Shown: piece by piece, positions 54,557 to 63,396 of the stretch
Numbering within the stretch: position 1 is the stretch's first letter
Layout: each line of letters starts with the position of its first letter
Assembly (NCBI RefSeq): GCF_000974445.1
Contig: NZ_BBOJ01000029.1
Coordinates: 49,724-113,723, forward strand
Direction of reading: 5' to 3'
Origin: Lentzea aerocolonigenes
GTDB taxonomy: Bacteria; Actinomycetota; Actinomycetes; Mycobacteriales; Pseudonocardiaceae
Length of the DNA: 64,000 nt
Program-made: the position numbers and the translations under genes
Notes under the pieces: generated by a model
What the model was told of the DNA's origin: nothing
Database searches by the model: none
Seen by the model: the letters and a program-made list of their open reading frames with translations, nothing else

Positions 54557-56218
54557 CTAGCGCGGCTGGCGCTCGCGGCGAATCGTGACCCGCTTGCCCT
54601 TGATCGTGGCGTCGCGCAGCTGCTCGATCACGTCGTTCGCCGCCGGGCCCGGCACCTCGACCAGCGAGAACCGGTCCGCGATCTCGATCGCGCCGATGTC
54701 GCGGCCCTTCAGGCGGGTCTCGCCGGTGATCGCGCCGACGATGTCCTGCGGCCGGATGCCCGACGAGCGGCCCGCGCCCAGGAACAGCCTGGTCATGCCC
54801 TCGGACGGGCCGCGGCGCTCGCGGCGCGGGCCCGAGGGGGCACCGTCGCGGCGCGGGCGGTCCTCGCGCGGGCGGACCTCCGGGATCTCCTCCTCGTCCG
54901 CGGCGGCGCCGGAGGCCTCGTGGGCGAGCTTCACGGCGGCGAGGGCGATGTCCATGACGTCGAACTCGTCGGCCAGCGTCTCGACGACCACGCGGAACCG
55001 CGACAGGTCGTCCTCCATCAGCGACTCGTGCAGCGACGAGCGGGTGAGCTCCAGCTGACGGGCGCGCAGGTCGGCGACCGTCGGCACCTTCTCCATCGGG
55101 ATCTTGGTCTTGGTGACGCGCTCGATGGTCTTGAGCATCGAGTTCTCGCGCGGCTCGACCAGGGTGATCGCGACGCCCTCACGGCCCGCGCGGCCGACAC
55201 GGCCGATGCGGTGCGTGTAGGCCTCGGGGGCCGACGGCACGTTGTAGTTCACGACGTGCGTGAGCTGCTCGATGTCGAGGCCGCGGGCGGCGACGTCGGT
55301 GGCCACCAGCAGGTCGGCGGTGCCACCGCGCAGGCGCGACATCACGCGGTCGCGCTGCTCCTGGCTGATGCCGCCGTGCAGCGACTCGGCGCGGTAGCCG
55401 CGGCCGTTGAGTGTCTCGGTGAGCTGGTCGACCTCGTCGCGCGTGCGGCAGAAGACGACGGCGGCGGTCGGCGCCTCGACGTCCAGCACACGGCCGAGGG
55501 CGGCGGGCTTGTGCTCGCGGCGCACCAGGTACGCGGTCTGCCGGACGCGCGGGGCCTCGCCCGGCTCGGTCTTCTCCCGCTCGATCTGGATCAGCACCGG
55601 CTCGCGCAGGTGGCTCTTGGCCATGCGGTCGATGCGCGGCGGCATCGTGGCCGAGAACAGCACGGTCTGCCGTTCGGCCGGGGCCTCGGCGAGGATCGCG
55701 TCGATGTCCTCCGCGAAGCCCATGTCCAGCATCTCGTCGGCCTCGTCGAGCACGACGACCTGGAGGTCGCCCAGCGACAGCGTGCCGCGCTGGAGGTGGT
55801 CGATCGCACGGCCGGGGGTCGCGACCACCACGTCGACGCCGCGGGACAGCTCGCGCAGCTGACGGCCGATGGGCTGGCCGCCGTAGATCGGCAGCACGCG
55901 CGCGCCCATGTGACGGCCGTAGCGGTGCACCGCCTCGGACACCTGCACGGCCAGCTCACGGGTCGGCGCGAGTACGAGCGCCAACGGCTTCTCGCCCTTG
56001 CCGATCCGGTCGGCGATGCGTTCGAGCAGCGGCAACGCGAACGCCGCCGTCTTGCCCGTGCCCGTGGCGGCCTGCCCGAGCAGGTCGTTGCCGGCGAGCA
56101 GCGGCGGGATCGCTTCACTCTGGATCGGCGTCGGCTCCTCGTAGCCCAGCGTGGTGAGTGCGTTGAGGATGTCGGGCCGCAGCCCCAGGTCGGCGAAACC
56201 GTTGTCGGCGGTGGTCAT
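54557..56218 (-). CDS. DEAD-box RNA helicase with DbpA-type RNA-binding domain
   Basis: 553 residues. All helicase motifs are present: Q motif region FADLGLRPDILNAL, ATGTGKT, PTRELA, DEAD in VVLDEADEMLDMGF, SAT, and HRIGRVGRAG. A C-terminal linker rich in Arg and Glu leads into a DbpA-like RRM (MTRLFLGAGRSSGIRPQDIV). This is the CsdA/DeaD type, active in ribosome assembly and cold adaptation. It lies 48 bases downstream of a broken metallophosphatase gene on the same strand. Confidence 0.95.
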   Translation of the reverse strand: MTTADNGFADLGLRPDILNALTTLGYEEPTPIQSEAIPPLLAGNDLLGQAATGTGKTAAFALPLLERIADRIGKGEKPLALVLAPTRELAVQVSEAVHRYGRHMGARVLPIYGGQPIGRQLRELSRGVDVVVATPGRAIDHLQRGTLSLGDLQVVVLDEADEMLDMGFAEDIDAILAEAPAERQTVLFSATMPPRIDRMAKSHLREPVLIQIEREKTEPGEAPRVRQTAYLVRREHKPAALGRVLDVEAPTAAVVFCRTRDEVDQLTETLNGRGYRAESLHGGISQEQRDRVMSRLRGGTADLLVATDVAARGLDIEQLTHVVNYNVPSAPEAYTHRIGRVGRAGREGVAITLVEPRENSMLKTIERVTKTKIPMEKVPTVADLRARQLELTRSSLHESLMEDDLSRFRVVVETLADEFDVMDIALAAVKLAHEASGAAADEEEIPEVRPREDRPRRDGAPSGPRRERRGPSEGMTRLFLGAGRSSGIRPQDIVGAITGETRLKGRDIGAIEIADRFSLVEVPGPAANDVIEQLRDATIKGKRVTIRRERQPR

Positions 56219-56266
56219 GACGAGTATCTTCCCCCACCGCCCGACATCGCACTCACTCAGACCAGC

Positions 56267-58569
56267 TCAGGCCACCTCCCGCTGGTCCAGTCGCACGTCC
56301 GCGCTGCTCGTGACGCCGTTGACCGTGGCGGAGACCTTGACCTGACCAGGCCTTATGGCGGTGAGCGTCCCCGTGGCGGGATCGAGCTGCGCCACGTGCC
56401 ACGGCCTGATGCCGGACCTGGCGCCCACGTGCAGACCGGGTGACCCTTCCCACACCACGTTCATCGGGTAACGCACCTGGACGGTCCGCGCGCCCTGTTT
56501 CACCGTCGCCGCAACCGTTTCCGGTGTGCCGAGCCGCACGGTCGCCGGCGCGTGGACCTGGAGCGAGTCCACGTGCGGCCGGATCTCCGCGGTGATGCCG
56601 CGGTCGGTGACGCCGACGAGCGTCCAGCCGGTGAAGCCGCCCGCCTCGGCGGGTGCCTTGCCGGAGTTGCCGTTGATCACGTGCGGCACGCCGTCCACTG
56701 TGGACGCGAAGAACCCGCCGACGTGACCCCCGATGAACGCCGTGGGTTCGTCGCGTTCGGACAGCAGCCTCTCGAAGTAGGCGGCTTCCATCCGGTCCGA
56801 GAGCTGGCTCGTGTGCGCGGGTGTGGGATCGCGTGGCGGGTGGTGCATCATCACGATCGCCTGACCGTTGGTCTGGAGCGCGTTCCGGAGCATCTCGACC
56901 TGGTCGGGACCGCCGCCACGCAGCGTTCCGGTCGACGAGTCGAGCAGCACGAACCGGGTGCCCCTGTGGTCGAACGTGCGGTGGGTGGCGCCGAACTCGC
57001 GGCCGAAGTCGTCGATCGTGCCCGGTCCCATGATCTCGTGGTTGCCCGGCACGTAGTACCAGGGGAAGTCGCCGAGCTCCTCGGTCAGGACCCTGCGCGC
57101 GAGCTTCAGGTCCTCCGGCGACGCCTCGTCGACGAAGTCACCGTTGATCACGACGAACTCGGCGCCGGACCGCCTGATCTCCCGCAGCGTGCGGCGGGCG
57201 GACCTCACCAGGTCGCTGTCCGGGTTGCGGGCGACGAACTGGGCGTCCGACATGACCGCGAACTTCCACCCGTCCGCTTTGCACGATCACGTCCTCACGC
57301 AGTTCGGCGGTCGGTGGCAGGGCGATCGGCGGCGGGACGCGGGCGGTGATGTCGTCGACGATCACCTCGCCCCGGTACGAGCGGTCCGCCTTGGTCTCGA
57401 TCGCGGTGAACCTGGTGAGCTGGACCGGGAACTTCAGCTCCGGTGGTACCGCGACCTCGATCTGGTTCCAGCCGTTCCAGGTGATGTACGGCCCGTAGAG
57501 CGACCGCGACTGGCCCGTCGAGTCCGTCACGGTGAACGCCGTCCACTCGCCCTGGCCGCTGCCGTGCACCCACGCAGCGAGTGAGAGCGGCTGGCCTTCG
57601 ATCTGGAGCGGCTTCGGCGGGACGGCGTACGCGGTGCGCGTGCCGGTCGACTGCGTGAAGTCGTAGCAGAGCTTGAGGCCGCCGCCGGTGTGGCCTTCGG
57701 GTTCCGGCGTGACCCGGCCGGTCGCGCGTGCCGAGCCGAAGGTCCACTGTGGAGCGTCGTCGAACGCGGCGATCAGCTGGTCGTGGACGCCGACGGTCAC
57801 CGCGACCCGGGTCTCCTTGCCCTGGGTCCTGGCCCTGATGGTGGTCGCGCCGGGCTTGAGCGCCTTGATCTCCAGGTCCGGGGTGACCGCGATGATCTCC
57901 CGGTCGTAGCTGAGGTCGAGGTCCGCGCGCTCGATCGGCGCGCTGAAGCTCCTGGCGTCGAAACCGTTGATCTGCAACGGTTTCTGTTCGTCTTGGCTCA
58001 GGCTGATCCGGGCGTTCTGCGGTGCGAGCCGCGCAAGTCTGCCCAGGACGGTGAGCTCGGTCGTCTTGGTGGTCGCGCCGCGGAACGCCGTGAAACCGGC
58101 GGGTCCCGGCTGTGAGGCGTGGAAGGTGTCGCCGATGGCCCAACCGCCTGTTGCGCGCGTGACGTGCTCGTTGTTGGTGGCGGGTCCGAACGTCTCGTCG
58201 TGGCCGCGCACGGTCATCCGGCGGGTCATGCCGGGGAAGACGCGCCGGCTCGTGGTCTGGACGTCGAACCCCGTGAGCCGGCCGCTGCCCGTGGGCGCGT
58301 AGAGCGCGAGTCCGTTGGGAACCGGCCGCTCACCGCCGTCCGAGGGCGTGTTGACCATCTTGAGCTCGGTGGTGCCGGTCGACGGCGAGCGCGTCACTGC
58401 GGATCCAGCCGTCTGTTCCGTACCAGTCGAACGAGCTGAGCGCGACACCCGGGGCGACGGGTCTTTCGGTGCGCTCGGCCTCGATGCGTCTCGTGATGTC
58501 GGCGTGAGCAGGGGAAACGGGCGCCAGGAGGGCAGCGGCGATGATCACCGAAAGTGCACGTCTCGTCAC
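56267..58569 (-). pseudogene. Secreted metallophosphoesterase gene with two frameshifts
   Basis: One gene is split over three frames. The first part (from ATG 58569) has a signal peptide (ALSVIIAAALLAPVSPAHA) and RPVAPGVALSSFDWYGTDGW. The middle part (about 58380-57280) is a beta-rich region with Ig-like and galactose-binding-like segments. The last part is a calcineurin-type phosphoesterase: VMSDAQF, INGDFVDEA, VPGNHE, MHHPPRDP and GGHVGG, then a Big-like domain. The frame changes near 58372-58384 and near 57278-57282. The parts join smoothly in sense if single-base indels are corrected. Either a recent pseudogene or sequencing errors. Confidence 0.8.
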
Positions 58570-58592
58570 GCCCCGGAACCTAGACTGGTCCG

Positions 58593-59441
58593 GTGAAGAA
58601 TCGCCTGACGGTCTGCTCCTCGCACCTGATCACCCTGCCCAGCGCACCCCACGGCCCGGTCCGCGCGGCCATCGGGACAGCGCGCGAGGCCGTCGAGGCC
58701 TTCGACCCGGAGCTGGTCGTCTTCTTCGGCACCGACCACCGCCGCGCCTTCCGCTCCGTCGTCCCGACCTTCGCGGTGGTGCTGTCCGCCACCGCCCAGG
58801 GCGACGTCGCCGGCCCGGTCGGCACCTACGACGTGCCCCACGCGATCGGCCGTGAGCTGGTGGCCGACCTGATCGCGCACGACTTCGACATCGCCACGGC
58901 GTACTCCGCGGCGCTGGATCACGCGTTCGGCCACACGACCCGCGACCTGCTGGGTGCCGTGGACGCGAAGCCGGTGCTGCCGATCTTCATCAACTGCGCC
59001 TCACCACCACACGCGTCCTTCCGCCGCGCGGCGTCGCTGGGACGCCGCGTCGGGGAGTTCTTCTCGGATCGCCGCGTGCTCTACGTCGGCTCGGGCGGCC
59101 TGGCGCACGACCTGCCCGGCTTCCGCGAACCCGAGACGGGCGTGGAGCTCACGGAGGAGGAGCGCCAGGCGTGGATCAAGTCGGTCAACGAGAGGGCGCG
59201 CTCCGAGGGCACGATCCGCGAGCTGGTGCGCACGTGGGACGAAGCCTTTCTGGCCGGAATAGGTGACACGTCGTGGGAGTGGCTCGACTCGATCGGCGTG
59301 GACCTGGTCGAGCGCGGCGGGAACGGGGCGGCGGAGTGCCTGACCTGGACGGCGGCCTGGGCCGCCGGTGGGCAGGCCTTGACGACGCTGGCGCACGAGT
59401 TCGACACGAACGGCCGCGCGGTCGTGATGTCGGAGCGGTAA
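58593..59441 (+). CDS. Class III extradiol ring-cleavage dioxygenase (MhpB-like)
   Basis: 282 residues resembling 3-(2,3-dihydroxyphenyl)propionate 1,2-dioxygenase MhpB. Metal and acid-base residues are in LDHAFGHTTRDLLG and GSGGLAHDLPG, and PELVVFFGTDHRRAF, PVLPIFINCASPP match the family core. It would cleave a catechol next to the hydroxyls using Fe(II). GTG start. There are no other aromatic degradation genes beside it, so it may act in a biosynthetic or detoxifying step. It is divergent from the phosphoesterase gene with only 23 bases between starts. Confidence 0.88.
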   Translation: MKNRLTVCSSHLITLPSAPHGPVRAAIGTAREAVEAFDPELVVFFGTDHRRAFRSVVPTFAVVLSATAQGDVAGPVGTYDVPHAIGRELVADLIAHDFDIATAYSAALDHAFGHTTRDLLGAVDAKPVLPIFINCASPPHASFRRAASLGRRVGEFFSDRRVLYVGSGGLAHDLPGFREPETGVELTEEERQAWIKSVNERARSEGTIRELVRTWDEAFLAGIGDTSWEWLDSIGVDLVERGGNGAAECLTWTAAWAAGGQALTTLAHEFDTNGRAVVMSER

Positions 59442-59497
59442 CGGCCCTGGTGCGCGGCGCGATTCCCGTTCACCCCAGCGGGGAACGGAGGTCCGTC

Positions 59498-62400
59498 GTG
59501 CCACCTTCCGACAGCCATGTTCCCTGGCGGCGGATGCCGCTCTTCGTCGCCTCGACGTTCCGCGACATGGACCGCGAGCGCGATCTGCTGGCCCGCGTGG
59601 TGATCCCTCAGGTCAACGAGCGGCTGCGGAAACGCGGGCACGGCGTGTCGATCTACCCGATCGACCTGCGCTGGGGCGTCGACACCGACGACGGCCTCGA
59701 CGCCGACACCCGCCAGCGCGTCGTCCTGCAGGTGTGCGCGGGCGAGGTGCGGCGCTGCCGGCCGCTCTTCCTCGGCCTGCTGGGCGGCGAGTACGGCTGG
59801 GTGCCGCCCGCGCACATCGGCGAGGAGGCCCGCGTCGCCGCCGGTGTCCCCGATCCCGGCTTTCCCTTGTCGGTCACGGCGTTGGAGATCCTCTCCGCGG
59901 TACAGGAGGGTCGGAACGACGGCGCGGCACCCGTCTTGCTCGCCAGGTCCGGGGCCGCGCGGACACGGGCGCAGACGAGGTTCCGGCGCCACCTCCGGGA
60001 CCTGACCGTCCCCTACGACGAGGACACCTTCACCGACACCGCGACCGCGGAACTGCTGCGGCTGCTGGATGCGGTGCTCGTGCCGCCGGCACCTGGCGAC
60101 TGGCTGGCCGCCGAGGTGCGGGCACACCGGTGGGCAGCCGAGCAGGAGGCGCAGCAGTTCGTCGGCAGAGACGCCGAGCTCGGCTGGATCAGCGATCACT
60201 GGAGCGGGGCGCATCCGTCGCCGACGACACTCGCGCTGGTCGGCCCCTCCGGTTCCGGCAAGTCCGCGCTGATGGCGATGGCGGCGACCCGGATGACGTT
60301 CCCAGGACAGGCGAGGGCGTACGTCCGCGTCGGGGCGGCGACGAGCAAAACAGTCGAAATGTGCGTCCTGGTGCTGCTGGCGCAGGTGGACCCCGCGACG
60401 GCACAGGCGATCGCTCGTCGGCGCACCCCGGCCGACCTGACCTTCGACGACGTGCTGGAACCTTGGCTCGCGGCGGTGCGCGGGCCGGTGCGGCAGGCCG
60501 GGGCGCTGATCGTCGTCGACGGCATCGACGCCTTCGTCGGTCCGATGACCGAGTCACCCTCGCTGGCCTGGCTCCCGCTCGACCTGAGCGACCACGCGCG
60601 GGTGCTGGTCTCCGCCACCGACGACTCGTTCCAGGCGGACCTGCTGCGGCGGCGGCCGGCGACGCGGGTTCTGGACATCGGTGACCTCAGCACGAAACAG
60701 GCGCGCGCACTGGTCGTGCAACGGCTGGAACAGCACCACAAAGCGGTGGCACCCGCTCTGGTGCGGCGACTCGTCTCCCGCTCGACGGTGGCGCGCTGGC
60801 TCGTCGTCGCGAGCGACCTGCTCACGACGCTGGTGGCGCACGACTACGTGGTGCTGCGCAGGGCCGGCAGACGGACGGCCGATCCCGGGGCCGCGCTCCG
60901 GCTCCTGCTCGAAACGGTGGTCGACGACTTGCCGTCCGATGTGGCGGACCTGCAGCTGACCGCGCTCAACCGGTTGATCGAACTGGTGGATTCCAGGCTG
61001 GGCGCGATGCTCTGCGTGGTCGGCGAGGCGGTTTTCGGTGTGCGGGAGGACGATCTGCGCGCCGTCGTGGCCGACGCCACCGGGCGGGCGGTCAGCGGTG
61101 TGGAGATGGCACTGTTCCGCGACGTCCTGTCCGCGTTCGTGACCGTCCAGGACGGTCTCTGGACGTTCGTGCACGACACGGTGGTGGACGGTGTCGCGCG
61201 CCTGGTGGACGAGGAGTTCCGCGCGACGGGGACCGATGTGGGTGACTTCTGCCGCGACCTGCTCATCCGCCGGCTGCTGACCTACCCGATCAGTGACGTC
61301 GTGCGCTCGCGTGAGCTTCTGCCGCTGCTGCTCGTGGCAGAGGAAACGCAACTGCTGACCAGGCTGCTGGCTGATCCGGAGGGCTCGACGGACGATTCCG
61401 TGCGCGGCTTCTCCGCGGTCCTGCTGGGCACCGTTCTCGGCGGGGAGATCGACGCGGTCCTCGAGGTGGTCGCGGCCGCCACCACCGATTCCCAGCGGTT
61501 GACGGTGATCGCGCTCCTGGTCGCGGGTGTGCCGATGGTGAAGCGCGACGTCGCAGCCAGGATCGGCGCTGTCTGCCGCGCGGCGATCGCGGACGTGTCT
61601 CCGACCGCGGCCGACAGGTTCGGCCACACGGCGCAGGACCTCACCGCACTGATGGACAGGGTCGTTTTCGATCCGTTCGCGCCCCACGCCACGCCGGACC
61701 CCGTCGAAGCCTGGCTGGCCGCGGCCCTGCACCGCGGGGCTGGTTCCCTGGCCGAGGCGCCCGGCACGTCGGGCGGGGTCCTGGACGCGCGGTCACAGCT
61801 GAAGATCGTCCCCGTGTCGGCGACGGTGGCCGAGTTCGCCGTGGCGGTGGCGGAGGGAAGGGTGATCGCGCCACCTGATGACGCGGACCTGGCTGCTTCG
61901 TGCCTCGCCCAGTGGCGGAAGTCGCTCATCGAGGTGCAGTGGCCAGACGCGAGCGCTTTCCGGTCCACGGAGCTGCAACTGAAGCTCACCGAACGGGCGA
62001 TGTCGCTGGCGTGGCCGGAGCGGGGCTTCACCGCGGACGACACCGATTTCGCGCAGGCACGCGCGTGGGTCGACAGGACTCGCGGCAACCCGGATCTGGC
62101 GGTTCTGCTGGGGACCGCGGCCAGGCTGCGAGCACTCGCTTGCCTGCGGGACGAGCTCGACGACCGGGCTTCGCCGGTGGTGCGGGACGCGTTGGCGTGC
62201 CTGGACGAGGCGATCTGGGAGCTGGACGTGCAGTGGTCCCTGACCCCGGACGCACGGTGGGTCGAACTCATCCTGATCGAGTGCCGGTTGGTCCACATGA
62301 GACTGCTGGCCGGCTGTGACGAGTTGGTCGCGGCCCGCGCTGCCGGGCTGCCCGCGTTGACGGCCCCGCACGTGGTGGACGTCGTCGGCCCCCTCCGCTT

Positions 62401-62779
62401 CGACGAGGCGGCCGTGCTGTGGCTGATCTGCTGGAACGAGGAGCCCGGGGACGACGATCCGCGCCCCGTCCTCGACCGGCTCGCCGCCGAGGCCGACCGG
62501 CGCCCGGCCGCCCCCGACGACGAGCACGCGCAGCTGGTCGAAACGCTGCTGCTGGTGGTGGCGGTGCGGGCCGCAGGGCACCTCGGTCACTTCGACTTCG
62601 CGGAACTGATCGTCGAGCGCACGGCCCGCAGGCTCCGCGAGGGCCTGATCGCGGAGCCGGAGGTCGGGCCGTTCGCCGAGATCGTTCTGGAGGAAATCGC
62701 GGAGGAGGCGCCACGCGGACGTTCCCCGAAGGCGGCTGCCGCGCGGCGCCTGCGTGACTTGGCGGAACGGCTGCGGTAG
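59498..62779 (+). CDS. DUF4062-STAND NTPase
   Basis: 1093 residues. An N-terminal DUF4062 domain (about 10-110; MPLFVASTFRDMDRERDLL, VSIYPIDLRWGVDTDD) is followed by a STAND/NACHT-like P-loop domain (Walker A LVGPSGSGKSALM near residue 250, Walker B-like ALIVVDGIDAFVG near 340), a winged-helix region and a long helical C-terminus of unassigned type. The same DUF4062-NTPase order occurs in TEP1-like proteins and in putative bacterial immune switches. GTG 59498 is preceded by GGAGG at a good distance. A sensor or defence role is inferred from architecture only. Confidence 0.85.
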   Translation: MPPSDSHVPWRRMPLFVASTFRDMDRERDLLARVVIPQVNERLRKRGHGVSIYPIDLRWGVDTDDGLDADTRQRVVLQVCAGEVRRCRPLFLGLLGGEYGWVPPAHIGEEARVAAGVPDPGFPLSVTALEILSAVQEGRNDGAAPVLLARSGAARTRAQTRFRRHLRDLTVPYDEDTFTDTATAELLRLLDAVLVPPAPGDWLAAEVRAHRWAAEQEAQQFVGRDAELGWISDHWSGAHPSPTTLALVGPSGSGKSALMAMAATRMTFPGQARAYVRVGAATSKTVEMCVLVLLAQVDPATAQAIARRRTPADLTFDDVLEPWLAAVRGPVRQAGALIVVDGIDAFVGPMTESPSLAWLPLDLSDHARVLVSATDDSFQADLLRRRPATRVLDIGDLSTKQARALVVQRLEQHHKAVAPALVRRLVSRSTVARWLVVASDLLTTLVAHDYVVLRRAGRRTADPGAALRLLLETVVDDLPSDVADLQLTALNRLIELVDSRLGAMLCVVGEAVFGVREDDLRAVVADATGRAVSGVEMALFRDVLSAFVTVQDGLWTFVHDTVVDGVARLVDEEFRATGTDVGDFCRDLLIRRLLTYPISDVVRSRELLPLLLVAEETQLLTRLLADPEGSTDDSVRGFSAVLLGTVLGGEIDAVLEVVAAATTDSQRLTVIALLVAGVPMVKRDVAARIGAVCRAAIADVSPTAADRFGHTAQDLTALMDRVVFDPFAPHATPDPVEAWLAAALHRGAGSLAEAPGTSGGVLDARSQLKIVPVSATVAEFAVAVAEGRVIAPPDDADLAASCLAQWRKSLIEVQWPDASAFRSTELQLKLTERAMSLAWPERGFTADDTDFAQARAWVDRTRGNPDLAVLLGTAARLRALACLRDELDDRASPVVRDALACLDEAIWELDVQWSLTPDARWVELILIECRLVHMRLLAGCDELVAARAAGLPALTAPHVVDVVGPLRFDEAAVLWLICWNEEPGDDDPRPVLDRLAAEADRRPAAPDDEHAQLVETLLLVVAVRAAGHLGHFDFAELIVERTARRLREGLIAEPEVGPFAEIVLEEIAEEAPRGRSPKAAAARRLRDLAERLR

Positions 62780-62796
62780 CTCGTCCGGTAAGGCGC

Positions 62797-63048
62797 TCAT
62801 GGTTGTTGTGGCATGTCCACGGTGGAGAGGACGTCCGCCTCGGCCAGGTACAGGCGGCCGAGGTCGATGAGAAGCGTGCCCAGCTCCCTGTAGTGCTCCG
62901 CGCGTTCGACATCGGGAATCAGCCCGCACGTGCGCAACATGTTTTGTGCGAGCAACTCACCGAACTGTGGATAAGTCTTCACCACCTCACGCGAGAGGCG
63001 TTGAAGAGATATGCGGAGCAGGTCTTCGGTCAGGATTTCCGCGGCCAC
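62797..63048 (-). CDS. Small hypothetical protein (83 aa) linked to a zinc-finger gene
   Basis: 83 residues, mostly helical (EILTEDLLRISLQRLSREVV, EHYRELGTLLIDLGRLYLAE). GTG 63048 overlaps the end of the upstream zinc-finger gene by 19 bases, so the pair is co-translated. No family is recognised. It ends 17 bases from the STAND gene stop, convergently. The helical, acidic profile suggests a protein-interaction role. Confidence 0.6.
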   Translation of the reverse strand: MAAEILTEDLLRISLQRLSREVVKTYPQFGELLAQNMLRTCGLIPDVERAEHYRELGTLLIDLGRLYLAEADVLSTVDMPQQP

Positions 63049-63242
63049 GGCAGGATCCCCTCGCTCTCTCGCCAGATGCCGTCGCACTCCCAGCACGTCG
63101 GCCACACGTTCTTGTCTCGCCACAAACTGACCTGGTGCGGTACAAAGGGATGTCCGCACAGCGTCTCGACGAGCTGCCCCCTGGTCAGCTCGTCGTGGAT
63201 GGCGTGTCGCAGCCCCTGGTGGGGCGTCCAACGGAATCTCAC
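63030..63242 (-). CDS. Small zinc-finger protein (70 aa)
   Basis: 70 residues of a type common in Pseudonocardiaceae: MRFRWTPHQGLRHAIHDEL, then LVETLCGHPFV and VWPTCWECDGIWRESEGI. A histidine and three cysteines (His/Cys, CWEC) can bind zinc. These proteins often precede small helical partners, as here. ATG 63242 gives the family N-terminus. Function unknown. Upstream, the 154 bp to the transposase start hold an inverted repeat of the IS element. Confidence 0.7.
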   Translation of the reverse strand: MRFRWTPHQGLRHAIHDELTRGQLVETLCGHPFVPHQVSLWRDKNVWPTCWECDGIWRESEGILPWPRKS

Positions 63243-63323
63243 CTAATTATTCTGATGCTTGGAGGGGCTCCAAGCTAACCCGCTGCTTTCGTGCCGATTC
63301 GTCGTGACGGTGTCGCTCACGGA

Positions 63324-63394
63324 GAAAGGTGCTCTGAACTGCAAGGATGTGACTTGTCGAGGGTCATTTCCGTGCCAGTTCAGGAGCACCTTTC
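63324..63394 (+). promoter_or_regulatory. Inverted repeat in the IS leader that can mask the transposase ribosome site
   Basis: GAAAGGTGCTCTGAACTG (63324-63341) pairs with 63376-63394 along its whole length with one bulged base, around a 34-nt loop. The right arm contains the AGGAG ribosome site of the transposase, 10 bases before its GTG. Transcripts entering from outside would fold and hide that site. Confidence 0.65.
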
Positions 63395-63396
63395 TG

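Noticed and set aside
62797..63231. 144-codon version of the small protein gene beside the zinc finger
   Set aside because: Its first part reads across the zinc-finger gene in another frame with biased composition; GTG 63048 gives a compact start overlapping the upstream stop.
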